64,000 nt of DNA from Clostridium sp. (GCA_023664605.1 JAMPFF010000002.1:248001-312000), one strand, 5' to 3'. Positions 27,817-35,983 are shown, numbered from the stretch's first letter. Notes: a model not told the origin generated them from the letters alone. Numbers and translations are program-made.

Positions 27817-27963
27817 AGAGAATTTGAGAAAGAAATTCATGCAATTTATGACGTCATAGTAAAAACGTGGACAAAGGCACACAGGCAATCCTACTGGCTG
27901 GAACGTTGGAAACTGAAACGGTGCAAGGCGGAAGATAGTACTTTCCGATTTGAAGAAGAGTAA
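27817..27963 (+). other. Open in-frame stretch after the stop of the preceding gene
   Basis: Reading past the TGA at 27814 in the same frame gives 48 sense codons (beginning REFEKEIHAIYDV) before TAA at 27961. No start codon or ribosome site serves it. It could be the former C-terminus of the preceding gene, or chance. Confidence 0.3.
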
Positions 27964-28039
27964 ACAAATAGCTGACGGGCTAAAAACGACGGTAAAATGG
28001 ACGTTTTTGGTAATAGATACCATAATTTACCTATGATAT

Positions 28040-28074
28040 TATAATATTAATAAAAATAATCTTATAGGAGGTAT
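28040..28074 (+). promoter_or_regulatory. Likely -10 and strong ribosome site of the Cyt-like gene
   Basis: TATAAT at 28040-28045 lies in an AT-rich block and is followed by a perfect AGGAGGT shortly before ATG 28079. No good -35 was seen. This indicates independent and potentially strong expression of the toxin-like gene. Confidence 0.55.
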
Positions 28075-28078
28075 CGTT

Positions 28079-28717
28079 ATGACGAATGTTAATCAAATTA
28101 TTTTATTATCATCAGAGTCTAACCAAATTGAACCAATTAACTTTAATCAGATATATTCACTGCCGGCAGAATATATTCCGCAGGCAATATCTATGAGCCA
28201 GGTTTTTCAGAAAGCTATTATATCCACCAAGATGGATGGAACTGAATGCTTAAAATTTGATTTTAATAAAGCAAAGGACATTATTAATCAACATAGTGAA
28301 ATGGCGATAGTAGGGCTTATAAATCAGACGGTATCCCAGAATTCCGCGCAGGTATCTGTTATGGTAGATAAAGTTATAGAACTTCTTAAAAATGTTCTTA
28401 CAGTAACACTTACTGACCAGCAAAAAGAAAGCTATGAGAAAGCCATTAGCAGTGCATTTCAGGGATTGAAGGAACAATCTGAAAGTGCATGGATATTTTG
28501 GCAGCATAGTGAATCGCATAAAACTACATACCAGTATAACATATTTTTTGCGATTAAAAACGAGCAGACAGGTAATGTGATGTTAGGTCTTCCGGTATCC
28601 CTTACTATTACTGTTGATTTGGAAAAGGAGAAAGTATTGGGAATTACTGTAAAGGATAAACATAATTATTCAGTTAATGTTCAAGCCATACAGGTTGTAG
28701 AACCTTTGCGCAGCTAA
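28079..28717 (+). CDS. Cyt-family (delta-endotoxin CytA/CytB-like) pore-forming toxin homologue
   Basis: At 212 residues without signal peptide, this matches the Cyt1/Cyt2 toxins of Bacillus thuringiensis along nearly its whole length. Shared blocks, compared from memory of Cyt1A, are EYIPQAI near 31 (YILQAI), QVSVMVDKVIELLKNVL at 91-107 (QVSVMINKVLEVLKTVL), SAWIFW at 136-141 (EAWIFW) and YQYNIFFAIKNEQTG at 151-165 (YTYNVLFAIQNAQTG). The C-terminal YSVNVQAIQVVEPL matches YNVNIQSLKFAQPL. Cyt toxins bind lipid and permeabilise membranes. This copy lacks the N-terminal extension of about 30 residues that is processed in Cyt1A. The gene is AT-rich, has its own ribosome site and a terminator, and sits in the CIS accessory island. 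Confidence 0.92.
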   Translation: MTNVNQIILLSSESNQIEPINFNQIYSLPAEYIPQAISMSQVFQKAIISTKMDGTECLKFDFNKAKDIINQHSEMAIVGLINQTVSQNSAQVSVMVDKVIELLKNVLTVTLTDQQKESYEKAISSAFQGLKEQSESAWIFWQHSESHKTTYQYNIFFAIKNEQTGNVMLGLPVSLTITVDLEKEKVLGITVKDKHNYSVNVQAIQVVEPLRS

Positions 28718-28740
28718 AATTTTCGCACGAGAATTTTACT

Positions 28741-28878
28741 AAGTGAAATATCAACAGGGAAGTAACTGATTATCAGCTATTTCCCTGTTTTTTTATTTTT
28801 ATCATAAAATACAAAATGTAATGAATTTGTAACAGTTATGATGCAAAAATGATGCAAGAATGGTTTATGATACCCATA
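28741..28878 (+). repeat. 138-bp repeat, copy C (terminator plus leader element)
   Basis: Nearly identical to 22382-22519 over 138 bases, including the terminator and the AAAATGTAATGAATTTG leader core (28813-28878). It separates the Cyt-like gene from the split lipoprotein gene. Confidence 0.88.
28753..28800 (+). terminator. Terminator after the Cyt-like gene
   Basis: AACAGGGAAGTA pairs with TATTTCCCTGTT (one G-T pair) across a 13-base loop and is followed by TTTTTATTTTT. It is the second copy of the terminator at 22395. Confidence 0.92.
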
Positions 28879-28924
28879 GGGGAAACAGATGATATTTGGT
28901 ACGCTATATTGACGGGAGAAAACA

Positions 28925-30238
28925 ATGAAAAATAAAGAAAAACTTAATTTGATTATCCTTTGCGGATTACTGTTTCTGCCTGCTTGCGGTGTATCGGATG
29001 CACCAATGATATATGAAGAAAGTGATATTTCCGTGGAGAAGTCAGAAGAAAGCCCGTCCATAGAAAGAAAAGAGATTGCACAGGAATCCGAAACCCTAGG
29101 TGAAGAATCTGAACAGTGGAAAGACAGAATTTATGTGACCGCAGATGGGATGTGGGGGAATATTCTGGGATATAGCCTGCTCAGAATGCCGCCAAATCCG
29201 GGAAATAACATGTATTACGAGCAGGACATGCCGTATCTGCTGGATGAAGATATGGTCGGCAAAGGAATCTATATTTCGGATTATATGTGTGAGACAGAAG
29301 TATTTCTCGGAAATATCCTAAACGATGTTTTGACAAATCGTGGAGCAGTCAGCTATGAAAACAAGCAGTACTTTACGGAGTATGCACTACAGCAGTTAGC
29401 GAATACAAACTGGGAATCATTAAATGCAGAGTGGGAGCCTGACCTATATGTCTATGACAGATATTACTGCATGAATCCTGTATCTGGAAGCGGCGGATAT
29501 CAGTTTTTTTATTCTTTTTATCCGAATCAGGAAGAAATGAAAGAAAAGGAGCCGGCAGAATAGGCAAACACAATAGATATTATGATTTACATAGACGGTA
29601 ATGGAAGAATCTGTGAGATAAAGACAGATGTCAGTGTAAGTTCAGCGAGATACGGCAGAATCGAAGAGTGGATTCACATGGATGGATTGTTTGATGATAC
29701 TTACAGTGAGCAGGTAATCAAGGATGGCAGTTTTTGTCATGAGAACATGGTGTGGGATTTTGAAATGTATTTCAGAAGGTTCATGAGTTTTGACAAGGTT
29801 TATGAGCAGGAGAATGAGGGCCTGCTTGCATCTGGATATGTTTATGCCAGTGCAGAAAGTGTAGCGAATATTTTTCTCCATGTGATGGAAAATAGAGGAG
29901 CGGATGTGGAAAAATATGTGGAATGGTTTAATACTGATTTGGATGAATATTTTTCGGATTTCGCGAGTGCGGATTGGGAGTCGTTGGGAGAGGGCTGGAT
30001 TGTGAATGAGGAATATGACTGCTACTATGTTAAATCCAATGAAGCGGAGGGATGTATGCATCTGCAATATTATTTTTATCCTGAGCAGGTCAGTGGAGAG
30101 CAGACAGGTAAAACGCTTGTTATAGATGTGTATTTCTCGGAAGAGGGAATTGAGTATATGGGTGTCAATCAGTTTCGGGCAAAGGTTTGGTTGAATTTGG
30201 AACAGGGTATGGCCCCGGTCCGATGGATGTGCATATAG
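28925..30238 (+). pseudogene. Lipoprotein gene interrupted by an in-frame TAG
   Basis: The 5' part (to TAG at 29561-29563) encodes a lipoprotein with lipobox LPAC-G and one domain ending in a Tyr-rich block (YQFFYSFYPNQEE). The 3' part, from codon 29564 on in the same frame, continues the strand expected after that block (IDIMIYIDGNGRICEI). It then repeats the domain (NRGADVEKY, ADWESLGEGW, LQYYFYPEQ, VIDVYFSEEGIEYMGV). The ATG at 29582 has no ribosome site. So this is one ~437-codon gene with a nonsense codon, or a truncated 212-residue lipoprotein. Near 30190 another frame stays open to 30333, hinting at a further frameshift at the end. Confidence 0.78.
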
Positions 30239-30280
30239 ATGAAATATGTGAAGCTGCAGAGGATAAGTATGGCTGTAATA

Positions 30281-30317
30281 GTGTGAAAAATCACACTGAT
30301 GTGCTGATTTTTCACAC
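30281..30317. terminator. Strong hairpin after the split lipoprotein gene
   Basis: A 13-bp perfect stem, GTGTGAAAAATCA against TGATTTTTCACAC, has an 11-base loop that can itself pair CAC with GTG. A second hairpin, GGCTATTTG with CAAATAGCC, follows at 30318-30349. No long T-tract is present, but together they probably end transcription of the island. Confidence 0.7.
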
Positions 30318-30346
30318 GGCTATTTGTTTCTAAGCGAAAGCAAATA

Positions 30347-30385
30347 GCCCTGATGGCAGACGAGAAATCGCATTCGCGAATTTCC
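30347..30385. repeat. REP-like palindromic element, copy 1
   Basis: GCCCTGATGGC followed by an imperfect palindrome GACGAGAAATCGC-ATTC-GCGAATTTCCCGTC. The CCTGATGGC prefix followed by a hairpin recurs at 58885-58919, suggesting a genome-dispersed family. Confidence 0.55.
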
Positions 30386-30451
30386 CGTCGCCTCTTCGCG
30401 ACAAGTCGCTCAGAAATGGAGATTAAAATGATAAAAAATGAAATATTTTTG

Positions 30452-30460
30452 TGCTATAAT
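30452..30460 (+). promoter_or_regulatory. Extended -10 promoter for the signal peptidase II-like gene
   Basis: TGC-TATAAT is an extended -10 element lying 31 bases before the start codon region. No clear -35 is visible, as is usual for extended -10 promoters. GGAGG follows at 30473-30477. Confidence 0.6.
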
Positions 30461-30490
30461 AAAAGAAAAACCGGAGGTATCATTGTCCAT

Positions 30491-30940
30491 ATGATATATG
30501 CAGTAATAGCCGCGGCGGTCTTTTTTCTGGATTTGGGGATAAAAAACCGTGTGGAAAGAAAAGAAACGGAAGGAACAGAGCGGCCGGTTGGCGGCGGCAG
30601 GCTTCTTCTTAGAAAATATCATAATAAAGGCGCTTTTCTAAATACGGGAGAACGTAGAAGCGTGCTGGTGGCAGTGGCGTCCGTCATCCTGACGCTTGCC
30701 ATGACAGTGCTTTTTCTTGTTACTTTTACTTTCAGGGGAAGCAGGATGTTGAAAACGGGGCTGGCATTTTTATTAGGCGGGGCGTACAGCAACACATATG
30801 ACAGGCTGCGCAGGCATTATGTAGTGGACTATGTCAGTTTTCCGGTGAAAAATAAGATGATAAGAAGCATTGTATTCAATATTTCGGATTTTTGCATTAT
30901 AATAGGCGCGTTGTTGATGGTATTCGGGAGCATAGGTTGA
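30491..30940 (+). CDS. Signal peptidase II (LspA)-like membrane protein
   Basis: About 149 residues with four hydrophobic segments. Family motifs are YHNKGAFLN (NxGxAF type), GGAYSNTYDRLRRHYVVDYVSF (GGxxGNxxDRxxxGxVVDF type) and FNISDFCIIIG. They supply the two aspartates, in VVDY and ISDF, that form the catalytic pair. The enzyme removes signal peptides from prolipoproteins. Substitutions such as Ser for Gly and His for Gly make it a divergent, perhaps accessory, LspA. Start at ATG 30491 lies 13 bases after GGAGG; an ATT start nearer the site is possible. Confidence 0.78.
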   Translation: MIYAVIAAAVFFLDLGIKNRVERKETEGTERPVGGGRLLLRKYHNKGAFLNTGERRSVLVAVASVILTLAMTVLFLVTFTFRGSRMLKTGLAFLLGGAYSNTYDRLRRHYVVDYVSFPVKNKMIRSIVFNISDFCIIIGALLMVFGSIG

Positions 30941-30942
30941 AA

Positions 30943-30969
30943 AAGAATGCCCGAAAGATGGGCATTCTT
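30943..30969. terminator. Bidirectional terminator
   Basis: AAGAATGCCC pairs perfectly with GGGCATTCTT around a seven-base loop, with A-rich sequence on the left and CTTATTTG on the right. It serves the convergent lspA-like and carbamate kinase genes. Confidence 0.88.
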
Positions 30970-30989
30970 CTTATTTGTGATTTTCAATT

Positions 30990-31925
30990 TTATGCCGTAA
31001 TGATAGTTCCGCTCTTTCCTTTGACCGCGTCGGCAGTGGAACTTAACGAAGTAATCAAAACGCTTCCCTTTGGATTGGCTTCCAGATAGGAAATGGCGGC
31101 TTCTATTTTGGGGAGCATAGTGCCTTCTTCAAATTCATTTTCGGAGGTAAGCGCCTTGGCTTCTTGTATATCCATGCGCTCTATCGGCGTCTGGTTTTCT
31201 TTTCCGAAATTCCGATAAACAAAGGGAACGCTTGTTAAGATAATCAACTCGTCCACTTTCAAGTCTCCGGCCAGTTTTCCGGCGATTGCATCCTTTTCAA
31301 TAACGGCGGATGCGCCCTTTAATATATGGTTCTGTTCGATGACGGGAATACCGCCGCCGCCGCAGGCAATGACAACCTGACCGGCGTCCGCCAGTGTGCG
31401 GATAGCGTCAATTTCCACAATGTCAATCGGCTGGGGAGCGGCAACGACACGGCGGAAGCCCTTGCCGGGTTCTTCCAGAACATAGTTGCCTTTTTTTATT
31501 TCCGTTTCCGCATCCTCTTTGGACATATATCTGCCGATTACCTTGGTCGGCTCGTAAAATGCCTCGTCATAAGGGTCTACGGTTACCTGTGTCAAAATGG
31601 TGCTGACGGTCTTGGAAATGCCGCGGCTAAGGAGTTCCGCGCGCAGGGCGTTCTGAATATCATAGCCGACATAGCCCTGACTCATGGCGGAGCAGACGCA
31701 CATAGGCGCAGGCGTATAGTCAATGTAAACACGCCGCAGCTCGGTCATGGCTTTATGAATCATACTGACCTGCGGACCGTTGCTGTGTGTGATTGTCAGT
31801 TGATAGTCGGATTCCACTAAATCCGCCAGCGCTTTTGCCGTGATTTTTACGGCATCCCACTGCTCTAAAGTAGTATAACCTAATGCCTCGTGTCCGAGTG
31901 ATACGACGACTTTCTTTTTACTCAT
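30990..31925 (-). CDS. arcC: Carbamate kinase family protein (divergent N-terminal motif)
   Basis: The 311-residue protein follows the amino-acid kinase fold of carbamate kinases: SNGPQVSMI near residue 49, CSAMSQGYVGYDIQNAL near 83, CGGGGIPVI near 194, AVIEKDAIAGKLAGDL near 212 and LPKIEAAI near 275. Carbamate kinase makes ATP from carbamoyl phosphate. The usual GGNA loop reads GHEALG and GNGPQVG reads SNGPQVS, so substrate handling may differ. No arginine deiminase or ornithine transcarbamylase gene is adjacent; the divergent neighbour is a sugar kinase. Confidence 0.85.
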   Translation of the reverse strand: MSKKKVVVSLGHEALGYTTLEQWDAVKITAKALADLVESDYQLTITHSNGPQVSMIHKAMTELRRVYIDYTPAPMCVCSAMSQGYVGYDIQNALRAELLSRGISKTVSTILTQVTVDPYDEAFYEPTKVIGRYMSKEDAETEIKKGNYVLEEPGKGFRRVVAAPQPIDIVEIDAIRTLADAGQVVIACGGGGIPVIEQNHILKGASAVIEKDAIAGKLAGDLKVDELIILTSVPFVYRNFGKENQTPIERMDIQEAKALTSENEFEEGTMLPKIEAAISYLEANPKGSVLITSLSSTADAVKGKSGTIITA

Positions 31926-32003
31926 ATGCGTTCCTTCTTTTCCATTATTTTATGCAGAATTGTTCTGTTATTTACTGCACGGTGCGATAACCGTTATGCG
32001 ACT

Positions 32004-32009
32004 ATTATA
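32004..32009 (-). promoter_or_regulatory. -10 element for the carbamate kinase gene
   Basis: On the minus strand this reads TATAAT, about 80 bases before the start codon, with TATACA 17 bases further upstream as a weak -35. Confidence 0.5.
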
Positions 32010-32056
32010 CCAAAAGAGTCGTGTTTTGTATAGATTGAAAAAGCAGGATTATCCGG

Positions 32057-32085
32057 TTGACAGTTTCTTTGCCAATGGTTAATAT
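32057..32085 (+). promoter_or_regulatory. Sigma-A-type promoter of the sugar kinase operon
   Basis: TTGACA at 32057-32062, a 17-base spacer and TAATAT at 32080-32085 form a near-consensus housekeeping promoter about 90 bases before the kinase start. Confidence 0.8.
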
Positions 32086-32177
32086 TAATATAAGGTTTTC
32101 TTTTTAAAAGGATGAAATTTAGCATATTTATAAACGGTGCAGGCATGATGCGCCGCGATTGGAACAGGAGGTACATA

Positions 32178-33647
32178 ATGCTGTATATAGGCGTGGATTT
32201 AGGAACTTCGGCGGTAAAGCTGCTTTTAATGGATGGAAACGGCAGCATACAGAATATCGTTTCCAAAGAATATCCTCTGTATTTCCCACATCCGGGCTGG
32301 TCGGAGCAGAAGCCGGAAGACTGGTATGAGCAGACGATACTGGGGATAAAAGAACTGTTAAAAGACGCAGATAAAAGCCAGGTAGCAGGCATCAGTTTCG
32401 GCGGCCAGATGCACGGGCTGGTGATTCTGGATGAAAAAGACGAGGTTATCAGACCGGCGATTTTGTGGAACGATGGCAGAACGGCGAAAGAATGCGATTA
32501 TTTGAATAATGTCATCGGAAAAGACAAGCTTTCCGAATATACGGCGAATATTTCCTTTACCGGCTTTACGGCGCCGAAAATTCTCTGGGTAAAAAACGAA
32601 GAGCCTGAAAATTTCGCGAGAATACGAAAAATCATGCTGCCGAAAGATTATATTGCCTATAAATTAACGGGTGTTCACTGTACCGACGTATCGGACGCTT
32701 CCGGTATGCTGATTTTCGATGTGAAAAACCGCTGCTGGTCTAAGGAAATGTGCGAGATATGCGGCATTAGAGAAGAACAGCTTGCAAAAATATACGAAAG
32801 TTACGAAACGGTCGGCACGCTGCTTCCGGGTATTGCCCAAGAACTGGATATTCCCGAGACGGTCAAGGTGGCGGCGGGCGCGGGAGATAACGCGGCGGCT
32901 GCGGTTGGAACGGGAACCGTCGGAGACGGTATGTGCAATATCTCTCTTGGAACGAGCGGAACCATTTTTATTTCCTCCTATAAATTCGGTGTGGATAAAT
33001 ATAACGCCCTCCATGCTTTTGCACATGCGGACGGACATTATCATCTGATGGGCTGTATGCTGAGCGCGGCGTCCTGCAATAAGTGGTGGATGGATGACAT
33101 TATCGGCACGGACGATTACAGCGGACAGCAGAAAGAAATTACGAAATTAGGCGAAAATCATGTGTATTTTCTGCCTTATCTGATGGGAGAGCGTTCCCCG
33201 CATAACAATCCGAACGCAAGAGGCACATTTATCGGCATGACAATGGATACGACGAGAGCCGATATGACACAGGCGGTTTTGGAGGGCGTAGCCTTTGCCC
33301 TGCGGGATTCCTTTGAGGTAGCAAAATCTCTGGGTATTCAAATAGACAGGACGAAAATCTGCGGCGGCGGCGCGAAAAGCCCACTCTGGAAGAAAATCAT
33401 TGCAAATGTCCTGAATTTAAAAGTTGACGTTATAGAAAGCGAAGAAGGACCCGCAATGGGCGGCGCGATGCTAGCGGCGGTTGCCTGCGGCGAATACGCG
33501 GACGTGGAAGAAGCGGCGGCAAGGATTGTAAAGGTGGTTGATACGGTAGAACCCGAAGCGGCGTTAGTGACAAAGTATGAGGCGCGCTACCGGCAGTTTA
33601 AGGAAATCTACCCGGCGTGCAAGCCTCTTTTTGATAAGATTCAGTAA
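32178..33647 (+). CDS. xylB: FGGY-family carbohydrate kinase (xylulokinase type)
   Basis: 489 residues with the XylB layout: VDLGTSAVKLLLMD at 6-19, ISFGGQMHGLVILD near 76, ILWNDGRTAKECDYL near 97 (Asp of the catalytic site region), GAGDNAAAAVG near 236, LGTSGTIF near 255 and a C-terminal GGGAKSPLW. It would phosphorylate a ketopentose, D-xylulose in the reference enzymes. AGGAGG at 32166-32171 fixes the start; an upstream ATG at 32112 is not supported. It heads an operon with DUF4867 and an aldose-isomerase-family gene, so the natural substrate may be another ketose. Confidence 0.9.
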   Translation: MLYIGVDLGTSAVKLLLMDGNGSIQNIVSKEYPLYFPHPGWSEQKPEDWYEQTILGIKELLKDADKSQVAGISFGGQMHGLVILDEKDEVIRPAILWNDGRTAKECDYLNNVIGKDKLSEYTANISFTGFTAPKILWVKNEEPENFARIRKIMLPKDYIAYKLTGVHCTDVSDASGMLIFDVKNRCWSKEMCEICGIREEQLAKIYESYETVGTLLPGIAQELDIPETVKVAAGAGDNAAAAVGTGTVGDGMCNISLGTSGTIFISSYKFGVDKYNALHAFAHADGHYHLMGCMLSAASCNKWWMDDIIGTDDYSGQQKEITKLGENHVYFLPYLMGERSPHNNPNARGTFIGMTMDTTRADMTQAVLEGVAFALRDSFEVAKSLGIQIDRTKICGGGAKSPLWKKIIANVLNLKVDVIESEEGPAMGGAMLAAVACGEYADVEEAAARIVKVVDTVEPEAALVTKYEARYRQFKEIYPACKPLFDKIQ

Positions 33648-33749
33648 GGCGGCAACTTGAGATTCTCAGTGTGATGTCATCGCAATAAAGCTGCTCTGAC
33701 ATAGAGGATTAGCATGGATAACCGCTGAAAGAAAGGAGAGTATAGATGT

Positions 33750-34373
33750 ATGGAAATTAAAAAGATTACAGACCCGGCATTCCGCAAATACGGCAGGGTG
33801 ATTCAGGGAATCGACTTTAGCGATTTGGTGGAGGCGATTAAGAAAGAGACTCCGCTGCCGGACGGCGTCGCCTATGAACCGTCCATTGCGGCGTTGGAGG
33901 CGGTGAAAAGCGCGAAAGAACTGCAAAAGCGTGCATACGGGGAACTGCCGATTGAGATAGGTTACTGTAACGGACATAATTATAAATTGAATGCGATTGA
34001 GTACCATCGAAGCTCTGAAATCAATGTGGCGGCGACGGACGCAATACTGATTGTCGGTCTGCAGCAGGATATTACGGATGATTTTACTTATGATACTTCT
34101 TTGATGGAGGCATTCCTTGTACCGGCAGGCACGGCGGTGGAGATTTATGCGACGACGCTTCATTATGCGCCGTGCAGCGCGGATGAAAATGGCTTTAAAG
34201 TCGGAATTGTGTTACCGGCGGGTACTAATTATCCGCTAACCGAAAAGCATGAGGGCTGGGAGGATGCCTTAATAGCGGCGCAGAATAAGTGGTTGATAGG
34301 ACACGCAGAGGGCGGTCTGGACGCGGGCGCGCATATTGGTCTGAAAGGAAAAAATTTAGACGTCAGAGAATAG
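33750..34373 (+). CDS. DUF4867-family protein
   Basis: A soluble 207-residue protein recognised as DUF4867 by its opening KKITDPAFRKYGRVIQG, EIGYCNGHNYKLNAIEYHR near 70, FLVPAGTAVEIYATTLHYAPC near 122 and a C-terminal KWLIGHAEG. The His/Glu-rich beta pattern is cupin-like and could bind a metal and a sugar. It sits between a sugar kinase and an isomerase-family gene, which suggests an epimerase, lyase or mutarotase role in the same pathway, by inference. GAAAGGAGAG precedes the start. Confidence 0.85.
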   Translation: MEIKKITDPAFRKYGRVIQGIDFSDLVEAIKKETPLPDGVAYEPSIAALEAVKSAKELQKRAYGELPIEIGYCNGHNYKLNAIEYHRSSEINVAATDAILIVGLQQDITDDFTYDTSLMEAFLVPAGTAVEIYATTLHYAPCSADENGFKVGIVLPAGTNYPLTEKHEGWEDALIAAQNKWLIGHAEGGLDAGAHIGLKGKNLDVRE

Positions 34374-34430
34374 GCTAAAATCGAAGATTTGTAAATGTAC
34401 CGGTAGACCCGGTTAAAGGAGGATACATAT

Positions 34431-35915
34431 ATGAATAACTTACCTAAAGTAAAAATCGGCATTGTAGCAGTAAGCCGCGACTGCTTCCCGGCATCTCTGG
34501 CAGTCAACAGAAGAAAGGCTTTGGTGGAAGCCTACAATAAGGCGTATGATACGGCGGATATTTATGAATGCCCTATCTGTATCATCGAAAGTGAAATTGA
34601 TATGGTAAATGCGCTGAAAGATATCAAGGAGCATGGCTGTAATGCGCTCTGCGTATATCTTGGAAACTTCGGACCGGAAATTTCCGAAACGCTGCTTGCC
34701 AAACATTTTGAAGGACCGAAGATGTTTGTAGCGGCGGCGGAGGAGTCGCAGAACGATTTGATTCAGGGACGCGGCGACGCATACTGCGGTATGTTGAATG
34801 CAAGCTATAATTTAAAGCTTCGTAATGTAAAGGCTTATATCCCCGAATATCCGGTAGGCGATGCGGATGACTGCGCGCAGATGATTCATGAGTTTATTCC
34901 GATTGCCCGTGCGGTTGCGGCGCTCTCCAGCTTAAAAATTATTTCTTTCGGACCCCGTCCGCTCAATTTCCTGGCTTGTAACGCGCCGATTAAGCAGCTT
35001 TACAATCTGGGCGTTGAAATAGAGGAAAATTCAGAGCTGGATTTGTTTGAAGCATATAATAAGCACGACGGCGATGCGCGTATTCCGGATGTTGTCAAAG
35101 ATATGGAACAAGAACTTGGCGACGGTAATAACAAACCGGAAATTTTACCGAAACTGGCACAGTATGAATTGACGCTGTTAGATTGGATTGAAGAACACAA
35201 GGGCTATAGGGAGTATGTTGCCATTGCCGGGAAATGCTGGCCCGCGTTCCAGACGCAGTTCGGCTTTGTTCCCTGCTATGTCAACAGCCGTTTAACGGGC
35301 AGAGGCATCCCAGTTTCCTGTGAGGTTGATATTTACGGATGTTTAAGCGAGTTTATCGGCGAGGCGGTCAGCGACGATATCGTCACGCTGTTGGATATCA
35401 ATAACTCCGTACCGAAAGATATGTTTAAGGAATCGATTGAGAACAAATTCGATTATAAATTCACGGATACGTTCATGGGATTCCACTGCGGCAACACATG
35501 TTCCAAGAAATTGTCCAAGTGCAGCATGGAATATCAGATGATCATGGCAAGAAGCCTGCCGGAAGAAGTAACGCAGGGTACTTTGGAGGGCGATATCGTT
35601 CCCGGCGATATCACATTCTATCGTTTGCAGAGTACGGCGGACAACATCCTGCGGGCATATGTGGCGGAGGGTGAAATCCTTCCGGTAGCGACCAAATCCT
35701 TTGGCGGTATCGGTGTATTTGCGATTCGTGAGATGGGAAGATTCTATCGCCATGTACTGATCGAGAAAAACTATCCGCACCACGGCGCGGTTGCGTTCGG
35801 ACATTACGGAAAAGCGCTCTTTGAAGTATTTAAATATATCGGCGTGGAGGTAAGTGAAATAGGCTATAACCAGCCTAAGAATATTCCTTATCCGACGGAG
35901 AATCCGTTCTCATAA
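34431..35915 (+). CDS. L-fucose/L-arabinose isomerase family protein
   Basis: 494 residues in the fucose/arabinose isomerase fold: an N-terminal Rossmann-like region (KVKIGIVAVSRDCFP, CNALCVYLGNFGPE), a central GKCWPAFQTQFGFVPCYVNSRLTGRGIPVSCEVDIYG-type block (CEVD supplies a metal Asp), and MGFHCGNTCSKK near 351. Such enzymes interconvert aldose and ketose with Mn2+. With the FGGY kinase and DUF4867 upstream it forms a compact sugar-catabolism operon. Preceded by AAAGGAGG. Two hairpins after the stop end the operon. Confidence 0.87.
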   Translation: MNNLPKVKIGIVAVSRDCFPASLAVNRRKALVEAYNKAYDTADIYECPICIIESEIDMVNALKDIKEHGCNALCVYLGNFGPEISETLLAKHFEGPKMFVAAAEESQNDLIQGRGDAYCGMLNASYNLKLRNVKAYIPEYPVGDADDCAQMIHEFIPIARAVAALSSLKIISFGPRPLNFLACNAPIKQLYNLGVEIEENSELDLFEAYNKHDGDARIPDVVKDMEQELGDGNNKPEILPKLAQYELTLLDWIEEHKGYREYVAIAGKCWPAFQTQFGFVPCYVNSRLTGRGIPVSCEVDIYGCLSEFIGEAVSDDIVTLLDINNSVPKDMFKESIENKFDYKFTDTFMGFHCGNTCSKKLSKCSMEYQMIMARSLPEEVTQGTLEGDIVPGDITFYRLQSTADNILRAYVAEGEILPVATKSFGGIGVFAIREMGRFYRHVLIEKNYPHHGAVAFGHYGKALFEVFKYIGVEVSEIGYNQPKNIPYPTENPFS

Positions 35916-35925
35916 AAAAGGCAAA

Positions 35926-35983
35926 GGCAAAAAGACCTTCTACGGCCGCAAAAGACGCGGCTTTAGAAGGTCTATGTTTTGCC
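35926..35983. terminator. Stem-loop after the isomerase gene
   Basis: GGCAAAA pairs with TTTTGCC and AGACCTTCTA with TAGAAGGTCT, enclosing a GGCCGC/GCGGC inner stem. It is followed directly by the canonical terminator at 35990. Confidence 0.7.

Noticed and set aside
29561-29563. TAG as pyrrolysine or programmed read-through
   Set aside because: No pyrrolysine genes or downstream structure visible in the window; a simple nonsense mutation is the cheaper explanation.
31326-31820. Frame on the + strand inside the carbamate kinase gene
   Set aside because: Antisense to a clearly recognisable enzyme; no ribosome site.
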